A DNA stretch of 64,000 nt from Bacillus_BD sp963765265 (GCA_963765265.1 CAVXVN010000017.1:1-64000); one strand, 5' to 3'. Shown: positions 18,549-27,236, numbered from the stretch's first letter. Numbers and translations: made by a program. Notes: generated by a model not told the origin, from the letters alone.

Positions 18549-18743
18549 ATGGCTAGTAAACAGCTCATTGAATTAGTGAATCGATTAAAACAATCAGGTA
18601 TTCAAATTAGCTTTACAAAACCGCGCTCAAAAATTTCATTATATTTACAAGAATCACCAGATAAGAAGAAAGAAAATGGAGAAAACTTTCTCCAACGTAA
18701 ACATAAAGGTTATACAAAGCTGACAGTCCTTAAATTTATCTAA
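18549..18743 (+). CDS. small basic protein, unknown
   Basis: 64 residues from ATG 18549, seven nt after AAAGGAG: MASKQLIELVNRLKQSGIQI, then SFTKPRSKISLYLQES and a Lys-rich end. It is basic, soluble and without Cys. It is followed by a clear terminator, and an AT-rich promoter region precedes it, so it is a monocistronic gene. I do not recognise the family. Confidence 0.65.
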   Translation: MASKQLIELVNRLKQSGIQISFTKPRSKISLYLQESPDKKKENGENFLQRKHKGYTKLTVLKFI

Positions 18744-18745
18744 TA

Positions 18746-18787
18746 AAAAAGGCAGAAAGTGTTAGAACACTTCCTGTCCTTTTTTAA
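18746..18787 (+). terminator. terminator
   Basis: Stem of AAGG-AG-AAGTG with CACTT-CT-CCTT around TTAGAA, then T6, directly after the small basic protein gene. Confidence 0.75.
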
Positions 18788-18847
18788 CTTATGAAGGATA
18801 TTAAGAGAACTGATAGAGATTCAATAAACCTTTTAACTTCATTTAGC

Positions 18848-19028
18848 AGAAGTCCTCCACTCTAAAGTGGGGGATGAAGCAAAGCTTATGATTCAGTGGG
18901 GGTTCAAACCCGGCTGAAAAGCCTGACCTCCGGCGGACCACGATTTTTTAGAGGTAATTTATCGAGCGAGCTCGTAAAATCGGCGCATTCGACGGGGCGA
19001 ATTTGATTAAAAGATGTGGAGGACTTCT
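18848..19028. other. structured GC-richer element with 13-bp terminal inverted repeats
   Basis: AGAAGTCCTCCAC (18848-18860) is repeated as its exact inverse complement at 19016-19028, closing a 181-nt block that is clearly GC-richer than its surroundings. Inside are hairpins CCTCCACT/AGTGGGGG, GGCTGAAAAGCC, CGAGC-GA-GCTCG and ATTCG-ACGGGG-CGAAT. It has no coding sense in any frame I read. The left part GTGGGGGATGAAGC resembles the 4083-4222 element. It could be a structured RNA, an IS605-derived solo end or a MITE. The rest of 18788-19419 shows only a near-palindrome at 19284-19305. Confidence 0.55.
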
Positions 19029-19283
19029 ATTATTTATGTTATATTTTTATCTTATGGTTTTCTCATCCTATTCTTCTAAATCATGGTATAATGTTAAGTG
19101 AAATGATTTTTACTATGAAGCTGTTTAATTAAGAACTTGCACGGAAATGCTTTCATTTTACATGTTCTGCTATACGTAATGAATGAATTTATCCACTAAT
19201 CATTTGTATAGTATGCTGAAGAAAAGGAAGTTCATTATTATTTTGTATTTAACTGTTAAAACTTTTCATTTTGATCATACTAA

Positions 19284-19305
19284 TAATGGTAATTGATTTC
19301 CATTA
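19284..19305. promoter_or_regulatory. near-palindrome upstream of ydjO-like gene
   Basis: TAATGGTAAT, two bases, then ATTTCCATTA: a 22-bp dyad with one mismatched pair, 115 nt upstream of the YdjO-like gene. No regulator is assigned. Confidence 0.3.
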
Positions 19306-19419
19306 GAATTAGATATGTAGCTGTATATAAATAATCAGTAAGTATTTTGATCGTGATAAGCTTACTTAGTCAGTGCTATTTATGGTAAACTTATTATATA
19401 ACTGTAGGGGGCGATTCAG

Positions 19420-19605
19420 ATATTTTTTAACAGGAAGGGTCAGGATGATAAACTAGAAAACATATTGATGGATGTGGAAGTATATTCTTGCAGTGATACT
19501 TCTTGTAATGGCTGGATGAGAAAAGAATTTGCATCGGAAGATCTTAAATGTCCTTTATGTGGAAATCAAATGACAATGGAGATTCGTGAATTGCCTAAAA
19601 TATAA
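19420..19605 (+). CDS. YdjO-like cold-inducible zinc-ribbon protein
   Basis: The frame gives 61 residues: IFFNRKGQDDKLENILMDVE, then CSDTSCNGWMRKEFA...LKCPLCGNQMTMEIRELPKI. Four cysteines in a C-x4-C ... C-x2-C pattern form the zinc ribbon typical of YdjO, a small cold-inducible Bacillus protein of unknown function. The codon nine nt after TAGGGGGCG is ATA (19420), exactly where a Met would be expected; no ATG precedes the conserved part. ATA may be a rare start or a changed ATG; the next ATG (codon 17) would cut the protein. A perfect hairpin terminator follows. Confidence 0.7.
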   Translation: MFFNRKGQDDKLENILMDVEVYSCSDTSCNGWMRKEFASEDLKCPLCGNQMTMEIRELPKI

Positions 19606-19632
19606 CCGCACTTTAAAGTGCGGTTATTTTAT
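19604..19632 (+). terminator. terminator
   Basis: AACCGCACTTTAAAGTGCGGTT (19604-19625, self-complementary) overlaps the stop codon of the preceding gene and is followed by ATTTTATT. Confidence 0.75.
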
Positions 19633-19678
19633 TAGATTGAACAGAATATTATAGAGTTTGTTCATAAAACATACACAA

Positions 19679-19693
19679 TTAGAGCGCTTACAT
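19679..19693. promoter_or_regulatory. cre-like site
   Basis: Read on the minus strand, ATGTAAGCGCTCTAA matches the cre consensus with one mismatch. It lies upstream of a TATAAT at about 19709 and the small frame at 19765. Confidence 0.3.
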
Positions 19694-19764
19694 TTTGGGA
19701 TAAAGAGTTATAATGAAGGTGTAGAAAAGAAAAATAGATTCTACGAAAAAAGGAATTAACACTT

Positions 19765-19947
19765 TTGAAGGCTCAACCAGATAGTGTTCGTTTCGAAAAA
19801 GGTCAAACGAAAAACTATAGCCTTTCAAGATCTAGTGCTTTAATGAAGCCGTTCGTTTCATTTATGGAGGAATCATTAGCCTATATGTTCAGGGAAGGAA
19901 GAAAGAAAAAACTAAATACAAGGGGGAATTCAAGCGGAAAAGGGTAA
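19765..19947 (+). CDS. possible small basic protein
   Basis: A 60-residue frame opens with a TTG about ten nt after AAAAGG: MKAQPDSVRFEKGQTKNYSL, then SRSSALMKPFVSFMEESLAY and a Lys/Arg-rich end. A TATAAT-like box lies about 55 nt upstream, so transcription is plausible. The family is not recognised and no terminator follows closely. The stretch 19948-20360 shows nothing I can name. Confidence 0.35.
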   Translation: MKAQPDSVRFEKGQTKNYSLSRSSALMKPFVSFMEESLAYMFREGRKKKLNTRGNSSGKG

Positions 19948-20367
19948 TTAATAAGCCTATATTGTTTAAAGGGACATAACAAGAAAAACAAAAACTTTGA
20001 AAAAGTTCAATTAATATTTTTGAACATGTAATGGGTTGGCTCCCTAAGTTAATAATTGTTTAAAGGTAATAAGTTATGACAAACTTTAAATATTAATACG
20101 CTTATGCAAAACTCTTGACCAAAATCATGATACGAGCAAATAGTGAATAGACATTTCACTACAGTATATGATGAAATCCCAAAAAACCTTGAAAAAGAAA
20201 TAAATTATTGATCGGGAAATCAATAATCCAATTCAATATAAGTGATTGCGAAACTAACACATATTGGCTGTTAGCCTAACTTGGGTGAGATTTAATATAC
20301 TCACTATAAACGTTTAAATGTTCGCGTATCAGCTGATAATGGTTGGGTCCTCAAAAGTGTTAATAAT

Positions 20368-20395
20368 AAAGCCCTCCGTATAGGAGGGCTTTTTG
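20368..20395 (+). terminator. strong orphan terminator
   Basis: AAAGCCCTCC (20368-20377) and GGAGGGCTTT (20383-20392) form a 10-bp stem with T5. No annotated gene lies directly upstream (19948-20367). It may end a small RNA or a lost gene. Confidence 0.75.
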
Positions 20396-20436
20396 TCGTA
20401 TTCATTATATTTGGATAGATCCGTTCTACTTATTGT

Positions 20437-20574
20437 CTATTCTGTTTTCTTGGAAAGACAACGATCACATTCCATTATATAAGATTCAATATGATCCTTC
20501 AAAAATTGACCACACTCAGGGCAAATTTTCTTTTGTGGGTTATTCTTAATGGATTCAGATTGTTTCATTAGCAT
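20437..20574 (-). CDS. YhfH-like zinc-binding small protein
   Basis: 45 residues from ATG 20572-20574 behind AAAGGGGGC: MLMKQSESIKNNPQKKICPE, then CGQFLKDHIESYIMECDRCL. The C-x2-C ... C-x2-C cysteines fit a zinc ribbon, and the overall form matches the very short YhfH proteins of Bacillus, whose function is unknown. The gene is divergent from the penicillin-binding protein gene; between them lies copy 2 of the ATACAG/CTGTTATA motif. Confidence 0.75.
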   Translation of the reverse strand: MLMKQSESIKNNPQKKICPECGQFLKDHIESYIMECDRCLSKKTE

Positions 20575-20594
20575 CTAAAAAGCCCCCTTTTTAT

Positions 20595-20624
20595 AATACA
20601 GTTAATTGATTTATTTCTGTTATA
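20595..20624. promoter_or_regulatory. bipartite motif, copy 2
   Basis: AATACAGTTAA, 11 nt, CTGTTATA, followed at once by ATACAG. It matches the spacing of the element at 14825-14854 and lies in the promoter region of the yhfH-like gene. Confidence 0.4.
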
Positions 20625-20825
20625 ATACAGTATATACGATCGAGAACGATATGAACACTATTTTTTTAAAAAAACAGAATTTTTAGCAAATTAAAATCAT
20701 TAGTTAAATGAAATGTGTGACCATGAACGATTTCTTGGTTATTTTTATACATTTAATTTAATATGAGCTATTATAAGAAAGATCATTTAATTTAACTTTT
20801 AGTGGAAGATAAGAAGGGATAGTAG

Positions 20826-22952
20826 ATGAAAAGATTAGAACCTATTTTGAATTTATTGCAACAATTATGGAAGAAAATAAGTCCTCCGATAATAAAGTTG
20901 CTTCAACGAGTTTTAGAAACAATAAGACATTTCTGGAAAAAAAAGCATCTAACACAATTTCTTTTATTAGGGATATTGACCTTTGTTTTACTGACCATTT
21001 TGTTTTTTGTCTATACAGCTTCACAAGCAAATGTTCAATCACTCCAGGATGGATTAAGTCAAACAACGATCATCTACGATAAAGATGGAGATGTTGCAAC
21101 AAAGGTTGATACGAACCGGGCTGAAGGGGTTGATGTGACAAGTATACCTGATTATGTTTCCCATGCAGTCATTGCTATAGAAGACCGTCGTTTTATGGAC
21201 CATAAAGGATTTGACATAATCGGTATGTCCAGAGCATTTCTTAAAAATCTATTTTCAAGAACAATAACCGGTGGTGGCAGTACGATTACTCAACAACTTA
21301 CCAAAAATGCGTTACTTTCACCTGAACAGACCTATCGAAGAAAGATAGAAGAATTATTTTTAGCGGTTGAAATTGAAAAGCATTATACAAAAAATGAAAT
21401 TATGAATATGTATTTAAATCAAGTGTATTTTGGAAGTGGGGCATGGGGAATTGATCAGGCAGCACTAGAGTATTTTAATAAAGATATTACGAACGTTACG
21501 ATTAGTGAAGCAGCGATGCTTGCAGGATTGTTGCAAGCTCCATCTGCGTTAGATCCTCATAACCATTACGAAAGGGCGATAGAAAGAAGAAATATTGTCT
21601 TAGCAAGTATGAAAGAGTTGGAAATGATTACTGAAGATGAATACAACAAGGCAAAGCAAGAAAGGATTAATATTGAAGATGGCGGAAGAAACGATATAAA
21701 ACGTGATTATCCATATTATGTAGATGCCGTTCTAGATGAAGCAATCAACCAATATGATTTATCACAAGAAGAGATCATGACAAGAGATTATCGAATTTAC
21801 ACAGAAATGGATCAAAATATTCAATCTTCCTTAGAAAAAGTGTTTAATCAAGGTAGCTTATTCCCTGATGGAAAAGATGAGACTTTGGTTCAAAGTGGTA
21901 GTGTACTCCTAGATCCTAAAACGGGAGGAATTCGAGGACTTGTCGGTGGTAGAGGAGATTATGTATTTCGCGGTTTTAATCGGGCCACACATATTAAAGC
22001 ACAGCCAGGTTCTACGTTAAAGCCATTAGCGGTTTACACGCCCGCACTTGAATCTGGATACGAAACAACTTCGATTTTAAAAGATGAAGAAATGGTTTTT
22101 GGTGACTATGCACCGCAAAATTTTTCCCGTACTTTCCAAGGAGAAGTTCCTATGTATGAGGCAGTTGCTCAGTCTTTAAATATGCCAACTGTGTGGCTTC
22201 TAAATGAAATCGGCTTAGATAACGGAATCTCCTCGTTGGAGAAGTTTGGTATTCCTCTAGAAAAGGAAGATCACTACTTAGGAATTGCTCTTGGTGGGAT
22301 GAGCAAAGGAATTTCTCCCTTACAGTTAGCTGAGGCATATTCTGTCTTTGCGAATGAAGGGAACCGTGAAGATAGCCATTTAATTACCAAAATAGTGGGT
22401 CCAACTGGAAATGTGGTGGCTGAACATAAAAATAAATCTACGAAGGTGACATCAAAAAGAGTGGCAAATGAAGTGACCTCACTACTCTTAGGCGTTGTTG
22501 AGTCGGGTACCGGACAGGGAACGAAAATCCCTGGAATACAATTAGCAGGTAAAACGGGTTCTACCCAATTACCATATGAAGATATTAATGGAACGAAGGA
22601 TCAGTGGTTTGTTGGATATACACCAAATTTGGTGGGGGCAGTGTGGCTTGGATATGATAAAACGGACAGGCAACATTATTTATCCTCGAGCAGCTCAGAA
22701 ACGGTTGTGCCTATTTTTAGAGAAATTTTGGAAACTGTAAAGCCCTATATTGAACAAGAGGAATTCATCGTAAAGTCGGTACAATCCAAGAAAAGGGCAG
22801 AAGAAGAAAAAAAACAACCTCTGAAAGATCAAACAGAGAAATTGAAAGAAAAGATTAAAGAAGAAGCACCTAAATGGAAAGAGAAGATTAATGAAGGAAT
22901 TGAAAAGGGAAAGAAGCTTAAGGATGAAATTGAAAGCTTAATTGGACAGTAA
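20826..22952 (+). CDS. pbpF: class A penicillin-binding protein (PbpF-like)
   Basis: 708 residues with a cytoplasmic basic start, one membrane anchor (about residues 44-66), then a GT51 glycosyltransferase domain: EDRRFMDHKGFD with the catalytic Glu, GGGSTITQQLTKN, and KIEELFLAVEIEKHYTKNEI. The transpeptidase domain follows: active-site Ser in PGSTLKPLA (about residue 396), SLN in QSLNMP, and KTGST. It polymerises and crosslinks peptidoglycan outside the membrane. The C-terminal tail (about 60 residues) is a long charged Lys/Glu helix. Closest in layout to B. subtilis PbpF; assignment among PbpF/PbpG/PonA is by resemblance. Confidence 0.85.
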   Translation: MKRLEPILNLLQQLWKKISPPIIKLLQRVLETIRHFWKKKHLTQFLLLGILTFVLLTILFFVYTASQANVQSLQDGLSQTTIIYDKDGDVATKVDTNRAEGVDVTSIPDYVSHAVIAIEDRRFMDHKGFDIIGMSRAFLKNLFSRTITGGGSTITQQLTKNALLSPEQTYRRKIEELFLAVEIEKHYTKNEIMNMYLNQVYFGSGAWGIDQAALEYFNKDITNVTISEAAMLAGLLQAPSALDPHNHYERAIERRNIVLASMKELEMITEDEYNKAKQERINIEDGGRNDIKRDYPYYVDAVLDEAINQYDLSQEEIMTRDYRIYTEMDQNIQSSLEKVFNQGSLFPDGKDETLVQSGSVLLDPKTGGIRGLVGGRGDYVFRGFNRATHIKAQPGSTLKPLAVYTPALESGYETTSILKDEEMVFGDYAPQNFSRTFQGEVPMYEAVAQSLNMPTVWLLNEIGLDNGISSLEKFGIPLEKEDHYLGIALGGMSKGISPLQLAEAYSVFANEGNREDSHLITKIVGPTGNVVAEHKNKSTKVTSKRVANEVTSLLLGVVESGTGQGTKIPGIQLAGKTGSTQLPYEDINGTKDQWFVGYTPNLVGAVWLGYDKTDRQHYLSSSSSETVVPIFREILETVKPYIEQEEFIVKSVQSKKRAEEEKKQPLKDQTEKLKEKIKEEAPKWKEKINEGIEKGKKLKDEIESLIGQ

Positions 22953-23069
22953 ATTCAATTAAACATAAATTTTCAATATAATTTCTCTTTATAAAATACT
23001 TTTTTGTGATAAAGTATTACTATTAGTTTTGCATATTTAGTTTAATATTTAGAATGGAGTCGAAGAACC

Positions 23070-24155
23070 ATGTCGAAAGAAAACATCAGCATTAATTTGA
23101 ACACAAACTGTAAACCAAAACCACAAGATGATCAGCTAGAATTTGGCAAAGTCTTTACAGACCATATGTTTGTTATGGACTATTCAACGGATCTTGGTTG
23201 GCATAATGCAAGTATTATCCCATATCAACCCATTGAACTTGACCCAGCTGCTATGATTTTTCATTATGGTCAAACTGTGTTTGAAGGGCTAAAAGCCTAT
23301 TTTTCAAATAATGGAAGGGTTTTACTTTTTAGACCGGAAAGAAACTTCCAAAGAATGAATCAATCAAATGATCGTCTTTGCATTCCTGAAATTGATGAAA
23401 AGTTAGCCTTAAAAGGTTTAAAGGAACTAATAAATGTTGATCGAGAATGGATTCCAAAGACAGAAGGAACTTCTCTTTATATTCGTCCATTCATCATTTC
23501 AACTCAAGCGTCACTTGGCGTTCATTCTTCAGAAACCTATAAATTTATGATTATTATGTGTCCTGTTGGATCTTACTATAAAGAAGGAATTCACCCAGTT
23601 AAAATTGCTGTTGAAAGTAAATATGTTCGAGCAGTTGCAGGTGGAACTGGAACTGCTAAAACAGCAGGTAATTATGCTTCAAGTTTAAAAGCACAGGAAG
23701 TTGCAGAAGAAAGCGGATATTCTCAAGTTTTATGGCTTGATGGAGTAGAAAAAAAATATATTGAAGAAGTGGGTAGTATGAACATCTTCTTTAAAATTAA
23801 TGGAGAAGTGATTACACCTGCACTAAACGGAAGTATTTTAGAGGGCGTTACAAGGAACTCGATTATACAATTATTGAACCATTGGAATATCCCAACATCT
23901 GAACGGAAAATTTCAATGGAAGAAGTATATCAGGCCTATAAAGATGGTCTTTTGGAAGAAGTATTTGGAACCGGAACAGCTGCGGTTATTTCCCCAGTAG
24001 GAGAATTATTCTGGGATAATAATAAATTAGTTGTCAGTGGAGGAAATACGGGAGAACTATCAATGAAACTATACGATACATTAACAGCAATACAAGTTGG
24101 AAATGAAACAGATCCATTTGGATGGGTTGTAGAAGTTGCTCAAGACGAAAAATAA
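23070..24155 (+). CDS. ilvE: branched-chain amino acid aminotransferase
   Basis: 361 residues from ATG after GGAG. A PLP fold-type IV enzyme of the long (BCAT type II) form. Signatures are FHYGQTVFEGLKAY, RPERNFQRMN, the Lys that binds PLP in GGTGTAKTAGNYASSL, and EEVGSMNIFF with EGVTRNSI. It swaps amino groups between Leu/Ile/Val and 2-oxoglutarate in the cytosol, the last step of synthesis and first of breakdown. It stands alone, with a HAD hydrolase gene 39 nt downstream that may be cotranscribed. Confidence 0.95.
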   Translation: MSKENISINLNTNCKPKPQDDQLEFGKVFTDHMFVMDYSTDLGWHNASIIPYQPIELDPAAMIFHYGQTVFEGLKAYFSNNGRVLLFRPERNFQRMNQSNDRLCIPEIDEKLALKGLKELINVDREWIPKTEGTSLYIRPFIISTQASLGVHSSETYKFMIIMCPVGSYYKEGIHPVKIAVESKYVRAVAGGTGTAKTAGNYASSLKAQEVAEESGYSQVLWLDGVEKKYIEEVGSMNIFFKINGEVITPALNGSILEGVTRNSIIQLLNHWNIPTSERKISMEEVYQAYKDGLLEEVFGTGTAAVISPVGELFWDNNKLVVSGGNTGELSMKLYDTLTAIQVGNETDPFGWVVEVAQDEK

Positions 24156-24194
24156 ACCAGTATAGGTCGATTAAAGGGGAGAGGGGATTAATAC

Positions 24195-24980
24195 ATGATT
24201 AAAGCGATTCTTTTTGATCTCGATGATACTCTACTTTGGGATCAAAAAAGTGTAAAGGAAGCCTTTTCTGCTACATGTTTAGTGGCAGCCGAAAAATATA
24301 ATATTGATTCGGAAGAGCTTGAGAATGCTGTTAGAAATGAGGCAAGGTTACTTTATTCTAGCTATGAGACGTACCCCTTTACACAGATGATTGGAATCAA
24401 TCCATTCGAAGGTTTATGGGGAAATTTTCTGGATGATGAAGAAAATTTCCGGAAAATGTCAGAAATTGTTCCAATATACAGGAAAGAATCTTGGAGTAAA
24501 GGTTTACTAAGTATTGGAATAGATGATGATGAGTTTGCGACTACACTAGCAGAGAGATTTCCAGAGGAAAGACGGAATAAACCATTCGTGTATGATGATA
24601 GCTTTGCTGTTTTGGATCGGTTAAAGGGTAAATACAAATTACTATTATTGACAAATGGCTCCCCAGATTTACAAAATACAAAGCTTGATATTACACCTGA
24701 ACTGGTCCCTTATTTTGATCAGATTGTTATATCTGGTGCATTTGGAAAGGGAAAACCAGATCCATCTATTTTTGAACATGCACTCTCTCTAATTGAAATT
24801 GACAAGGAAGAAGCATTAATGGTCGGGGACAACCTTATGACTGATATATTAGGCGCTACGCGTGCTGGCATCAAATCTGTTTGGATTAATCGTCATGATA
24901 AAGAACGAAATGAAGTGGTGCCAAATTTTGAAATTCATCATCTGTCAGAGCTATTTGATGTTTTAGATAAATTAAAATAA
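24195..24980 (+). CDS. HAD-superfamily hydrolase (YsaA-like)
   Basis: 261 residues starting MIKAILFDLDDTLLWD: motif I DxDxT with nucleophile Asp9. A cap domain follows, motif II is LLLLTNGSPD, motif III Lys is in GKGKPDPSIF, and motif IV is MVGDNLMTDILGA. It is a phosphatase of unknown substrate. Length and the LTNGSPDLQNTKLD loop fit Bacillus YsaA-type phosphoserine/haloacid-like phosphatases. Spacing to ilvE (39 nt) with its own GGGGAG site suggests an operon. Confidence 0.85.
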   Translation: MIKAILFDLDDTLLWDQKSVKEAFSATCLVAAEKYNIDSEELENAVRNEARLLYSSYETYPFTQMIGINPFEGLWGNFLDDEENFRKMSEIVPIYRKESWSKGLLSIGIDDDEFATTLAERFPEERRNKPFVYDDSFAVLDRLKGKYKLLLLTNGSPDLQNTKLDITPELVPYFDQIVISGAFGKGKPDPSIFEHALSLIEIDKEEALMVGDNLMTDILGATRAGIKSVWINRHDKERNEVVPNFEIHHLSELFDVLDKLK

Positions 24981-25266
24981 GTAGTTTATCCCTTTATAAC
25001 GGTCAGACCACTAAGTTCGTCGTGATCTGTCATGCTAAGTCTGATTGATTTTTTCTAAAGGCTGAGGCCCAGAGAGAAAACCTATGGCAACGTGTACACT
25101 AGCACATCCTTTGTGGTGAAAAAATCCTGCTGATGGAAGTCATCTTTATCTAAATGGATGGAAGATAAGATTAAATATTATCTTCCTATCTGAAAGAGGT
25201 AACATTGCTATAATAAATGTATTGAAGTAATGTTGTGAATCATTTTTTGATAGGGGTTTTGGTAAT
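24981..25266. other. gap with possible mobile-element scar
   Basis: No gene. The phrase CTGATGGAAGT at about 25132-25142 repeats the ending of the 4083-4222 element, and short inverted pieces precede it. This is weak evidence for another decayed IS605-type end. Confidence 0.2.
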
Positions 25267-25578
25267 ATGAACTGTAAAATAAATCGTCATGCTTCTAAAG
25301 TTTTAAAAGAAATGATGGCAAGCGTTGAAGGAACAGGTAAGTTGATTCGTGTTTTTGTTACACAAATGCACGGAGATCATGCTCATTATGATTTACGTCT
25401 GGATACTCCAACTGAATACGATGAAATTGTTAAAACAGATAAAGATATTGATATTTTACTTGATACGCGGGAAACATATTTAGATGGCGTTTGGATTCAA
25501 TACTTTTATGTACCTAAAGAAGAATTTGTTATTACAAATCCTGTTTTAGATCGATCGCACCATGGTCATCACCATTAA
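25267..25578 (+). CDS. HesB/IscA-fold protein with His-rich tail
   Basis: 103 residues; ATG 25267 follows GGGGTTTTGG. The order fits the Fe-S biosynthesis (HesB/IscA) fold: KINRHASKVLKEMM, then LIRVFVTQMHGDHAHYDLRLD, then LDTRETYLDGVWIQYFYVPKEEFVITNPV. The usual three cysteines are absent; the only Cys is residue 3. Instead there are a GDHAHYD loop and a DRSHHGHHH tail, which could bind metal. It is therefore unlikely to be a classic Fe-S carrier. Alone in its transcription unit, upstream of hemD. Confidence 0.65.
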   Translation: MNCKINRHASKVLKEMMASVEGTGKLIRVFVTQMHGDHAHYDLRLDTPTEYDEIVKTDKDIDILLDTRETYLDGVWIQYFYVPKEEFVITNPVLDRSHHGHHH

Positions 25579-25704
25579 GAAAACTCTTTAATGCCCTGGA
25601 TTCATTTTGGATCTGGGGTTTTGTTATTGTTTAAAAGGTCCTATTAAAATATTGGGGTTTATGTAAAAATATATATAAATGATAAATTTGGAAAAGGTGA
25701 TCAA

Positions 25705-26514
25705 ATGGGAAATACATTATCAGGGAAGCATATCATATTAGGGGCAACACGAAAAACAGAAGAAATGTCAAAGTTAATTGAGAAGCAAGGAGGATCAGCA
25801 AGTGTTCGTTCGCTCCAAGGTACGGTATATAAAGCAGATAATGACGTGAAACGTGATTTAAAGAGATTTGCAGAAATAGGTGCGGATTGGTTTATTTTCA
25901 CAACAGGAATAGGATTTCAAACACTGATCGAACAAGCGGAAGATATAGAATGCAAAGATGATTTTTTGATGCAGGTTAAGAACGCGAATGTGGCCTCCAG
26001 GGGTTATAAAACAGCAGCTGCATTAAAGAAGTTCCAAATAGACACTGTTGTTTCTGACGATGACGGAACAACAAAAGGATTGATTCGACAGCTTGAAAAG
26101 GTTGATTTTTCTGGGAAAAGTGTAGTTGTTCAGCTACATGGTGAAAAAGCTCCAGTACTTATAAAGTTTCTTGAATCAAAGGGTGCAGTTATTTCACAAT
26201 TATTACCTTATCAGCATATTCCCCCAGTGCAAGAAACGGTTGAAACACTTTGTCAGGAATTAATGGAAGGGTCTGTTGATGCCATTTGCTTTACAACAGC
26301 AATTCAAGTGCGTTCATTGTTTGATTATGCACGTGAAAAAGGGTACTTGAAAGAGGTGCAAGCTATTTTTAAGGACAAAACTGTTGCGACTGCAGTGGGA
26401 AAAGTAACAGCAGAAGCTTTAGTAGAGGAAGGGATTGAACGTATCGTAGTACCACAGCATGAACGTATGGGGGCAATGATCGTAGAACTAGTGCATTATT
26501 TTGAGAAATCATAA
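25705..26514 (+). CDS. hemD: uroporphyrinogen-III synthase-like protein
   Basis: 269 residues from ATG 25705, five nt after AAAAGGTGATC. Two-domain HemD layout: an N-terminal GKHIILGATRKTEEMSKLIE, the inner DWFIFTTGIGFQTL loop, KSVVVQLHGEKAPVLIKFLE, and CFTTAIQVRSLFDYA, then VATAVGKVTAEAL with the conserved G-x-x-T. It cyclises hydroxymethylbilane to uroporphyrinogen III in tetrapyrrole synthesis. It is not next to other hem genes; some Bacillus carry such a stand-alone second copy, so an auxiliary role is possible. Confidence 0.75.
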   Translation: MGNTLSGKHIILGATRKTEEMSKLIEKQGGSASVRSLQGTVYKADNDVKRDLKRFAEIGADWFIFTTGIGFQTLIEQAEDIECKDDFLMQVKNANVASRGYKTAAALKKFQIDTVVSDDDGTTKGLIRQLEKVDFSGKSVVVQLHGEKAPVLIKFLESKGAVISQLLPYQHIPPVQETVETLCQELMEGSVDAICFTTAIQVRSLFDYAREKGYLKEVQAIFKDKTVATAVGKVTAEALVEEGIERIVVPQHERMGAMIVELVHYFEKS

Positions 26515-26605
26515 TTTAAGTTTATAGGATGTCTTTTCTTTGTGATTTAATACTATTAATGATATGATTAATCTTGTTTTATTTTAACAAAAGGAGATGT
26601 TGATA

Positions 26606-27046
26606 ATGGCTAAAAAAGGATACATAGTAATGGAAAATGGAGAAAAAATGGAGCTTGAATTTTACCCTAATGAAGCTCCTAAGACAGTTAAAAACTTTGA
26701 GGACTTAGCAAACTCAGGCTTTTATGATGGAGTAATCTTTCACAGAGTTATCCCAGGCTTTGTATCACAAGGAGGAGATCCTTCGGGCACAGGGGCAGGT
26801 GGACCTGGTTATACCATTAAATGTGAAACAGAAGGAAATCCACATAAACATGAAGCTGGATCATTATCAATGGCACATGCAGGTAGAGATACTGGAGGTA
26901 GCCAATTTTTTGTAGTACATGAGCCACAGCCTCATTTAGATGGAGTTCATACAGTTTTTGGTAAAGTTACATCAGGTTTAGAGACTGCTCTAAAGATGCA
27001 AAATGGAGATAAGATGACAGAGGTTAGAGTATTTGATGCTGAATAA
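26606..27046 (+). CDS. ppiB: peptidyl-prolyl cis-trans isomerase, cyclophilin type
   Basis: 146 residues from ATG 26606, seven nt after AAAGGAGAT. Cyclophilin signatures: YDGVIFHRVIPGFVSQGGDP with the catalytic Arg (HRV), the GAGGPGYTIKCE loop, SLSMAHAGRDTGGSQFFV, and HLDGVHTVFGKV with the conserved His. It is cytosolic, with no signal peptide, and helps folding at Xaa-Pro bonds. Length fits B. subtilis PpiB. A terminator follows immediately. Confidence 0.95.
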   Translation: MAKKGYIVMENGEKMELEFYPNEAPKTVKNFEDLANSGFYDGVIFHRVIPGFVSQGGDPSGTGAGGPGYTIKCETEGNPHKHEAGSLSMAHAGRDTGGSQFFVVHEPQPHLDGVHTVFGKVTSGLETALKMQNGDKMTEVRVFDAE

Positions 27047-27054
27047 TGTCAGTC

Positions 27055-27086
27055 AAGAGGGGAGCTTATAGCTCCTCTTTTTTTTG
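27055..27086 (+). terminator. terminator after ppiB
   Basis: AAGAGGGGAGC pairs with GCTCCTCTTT (one bulge) around TTATA, followed by eight T. Confidence 0.8.
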
Positions 27087-27236
27087 TGTATGTCACATTA
27101 AAAAAGATGGCACTAAAAGAAAAATAGCGTTCATTAAAATTATAATTATACATTTTAATGATTAATTATTGACATTTAGCTAGAATAAAGTATGATATTT
27201 ACAAATGAATACAATTTAATAAGGATGATGATTGCA

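Noticed and set aside
22960..22985. CodY-box-like AATTTTCAATATAATT before ilvE
   Set aside because: Four to five mismatches to AATTTTCWGAAAATT in a very AT-rich region; expected by chance.
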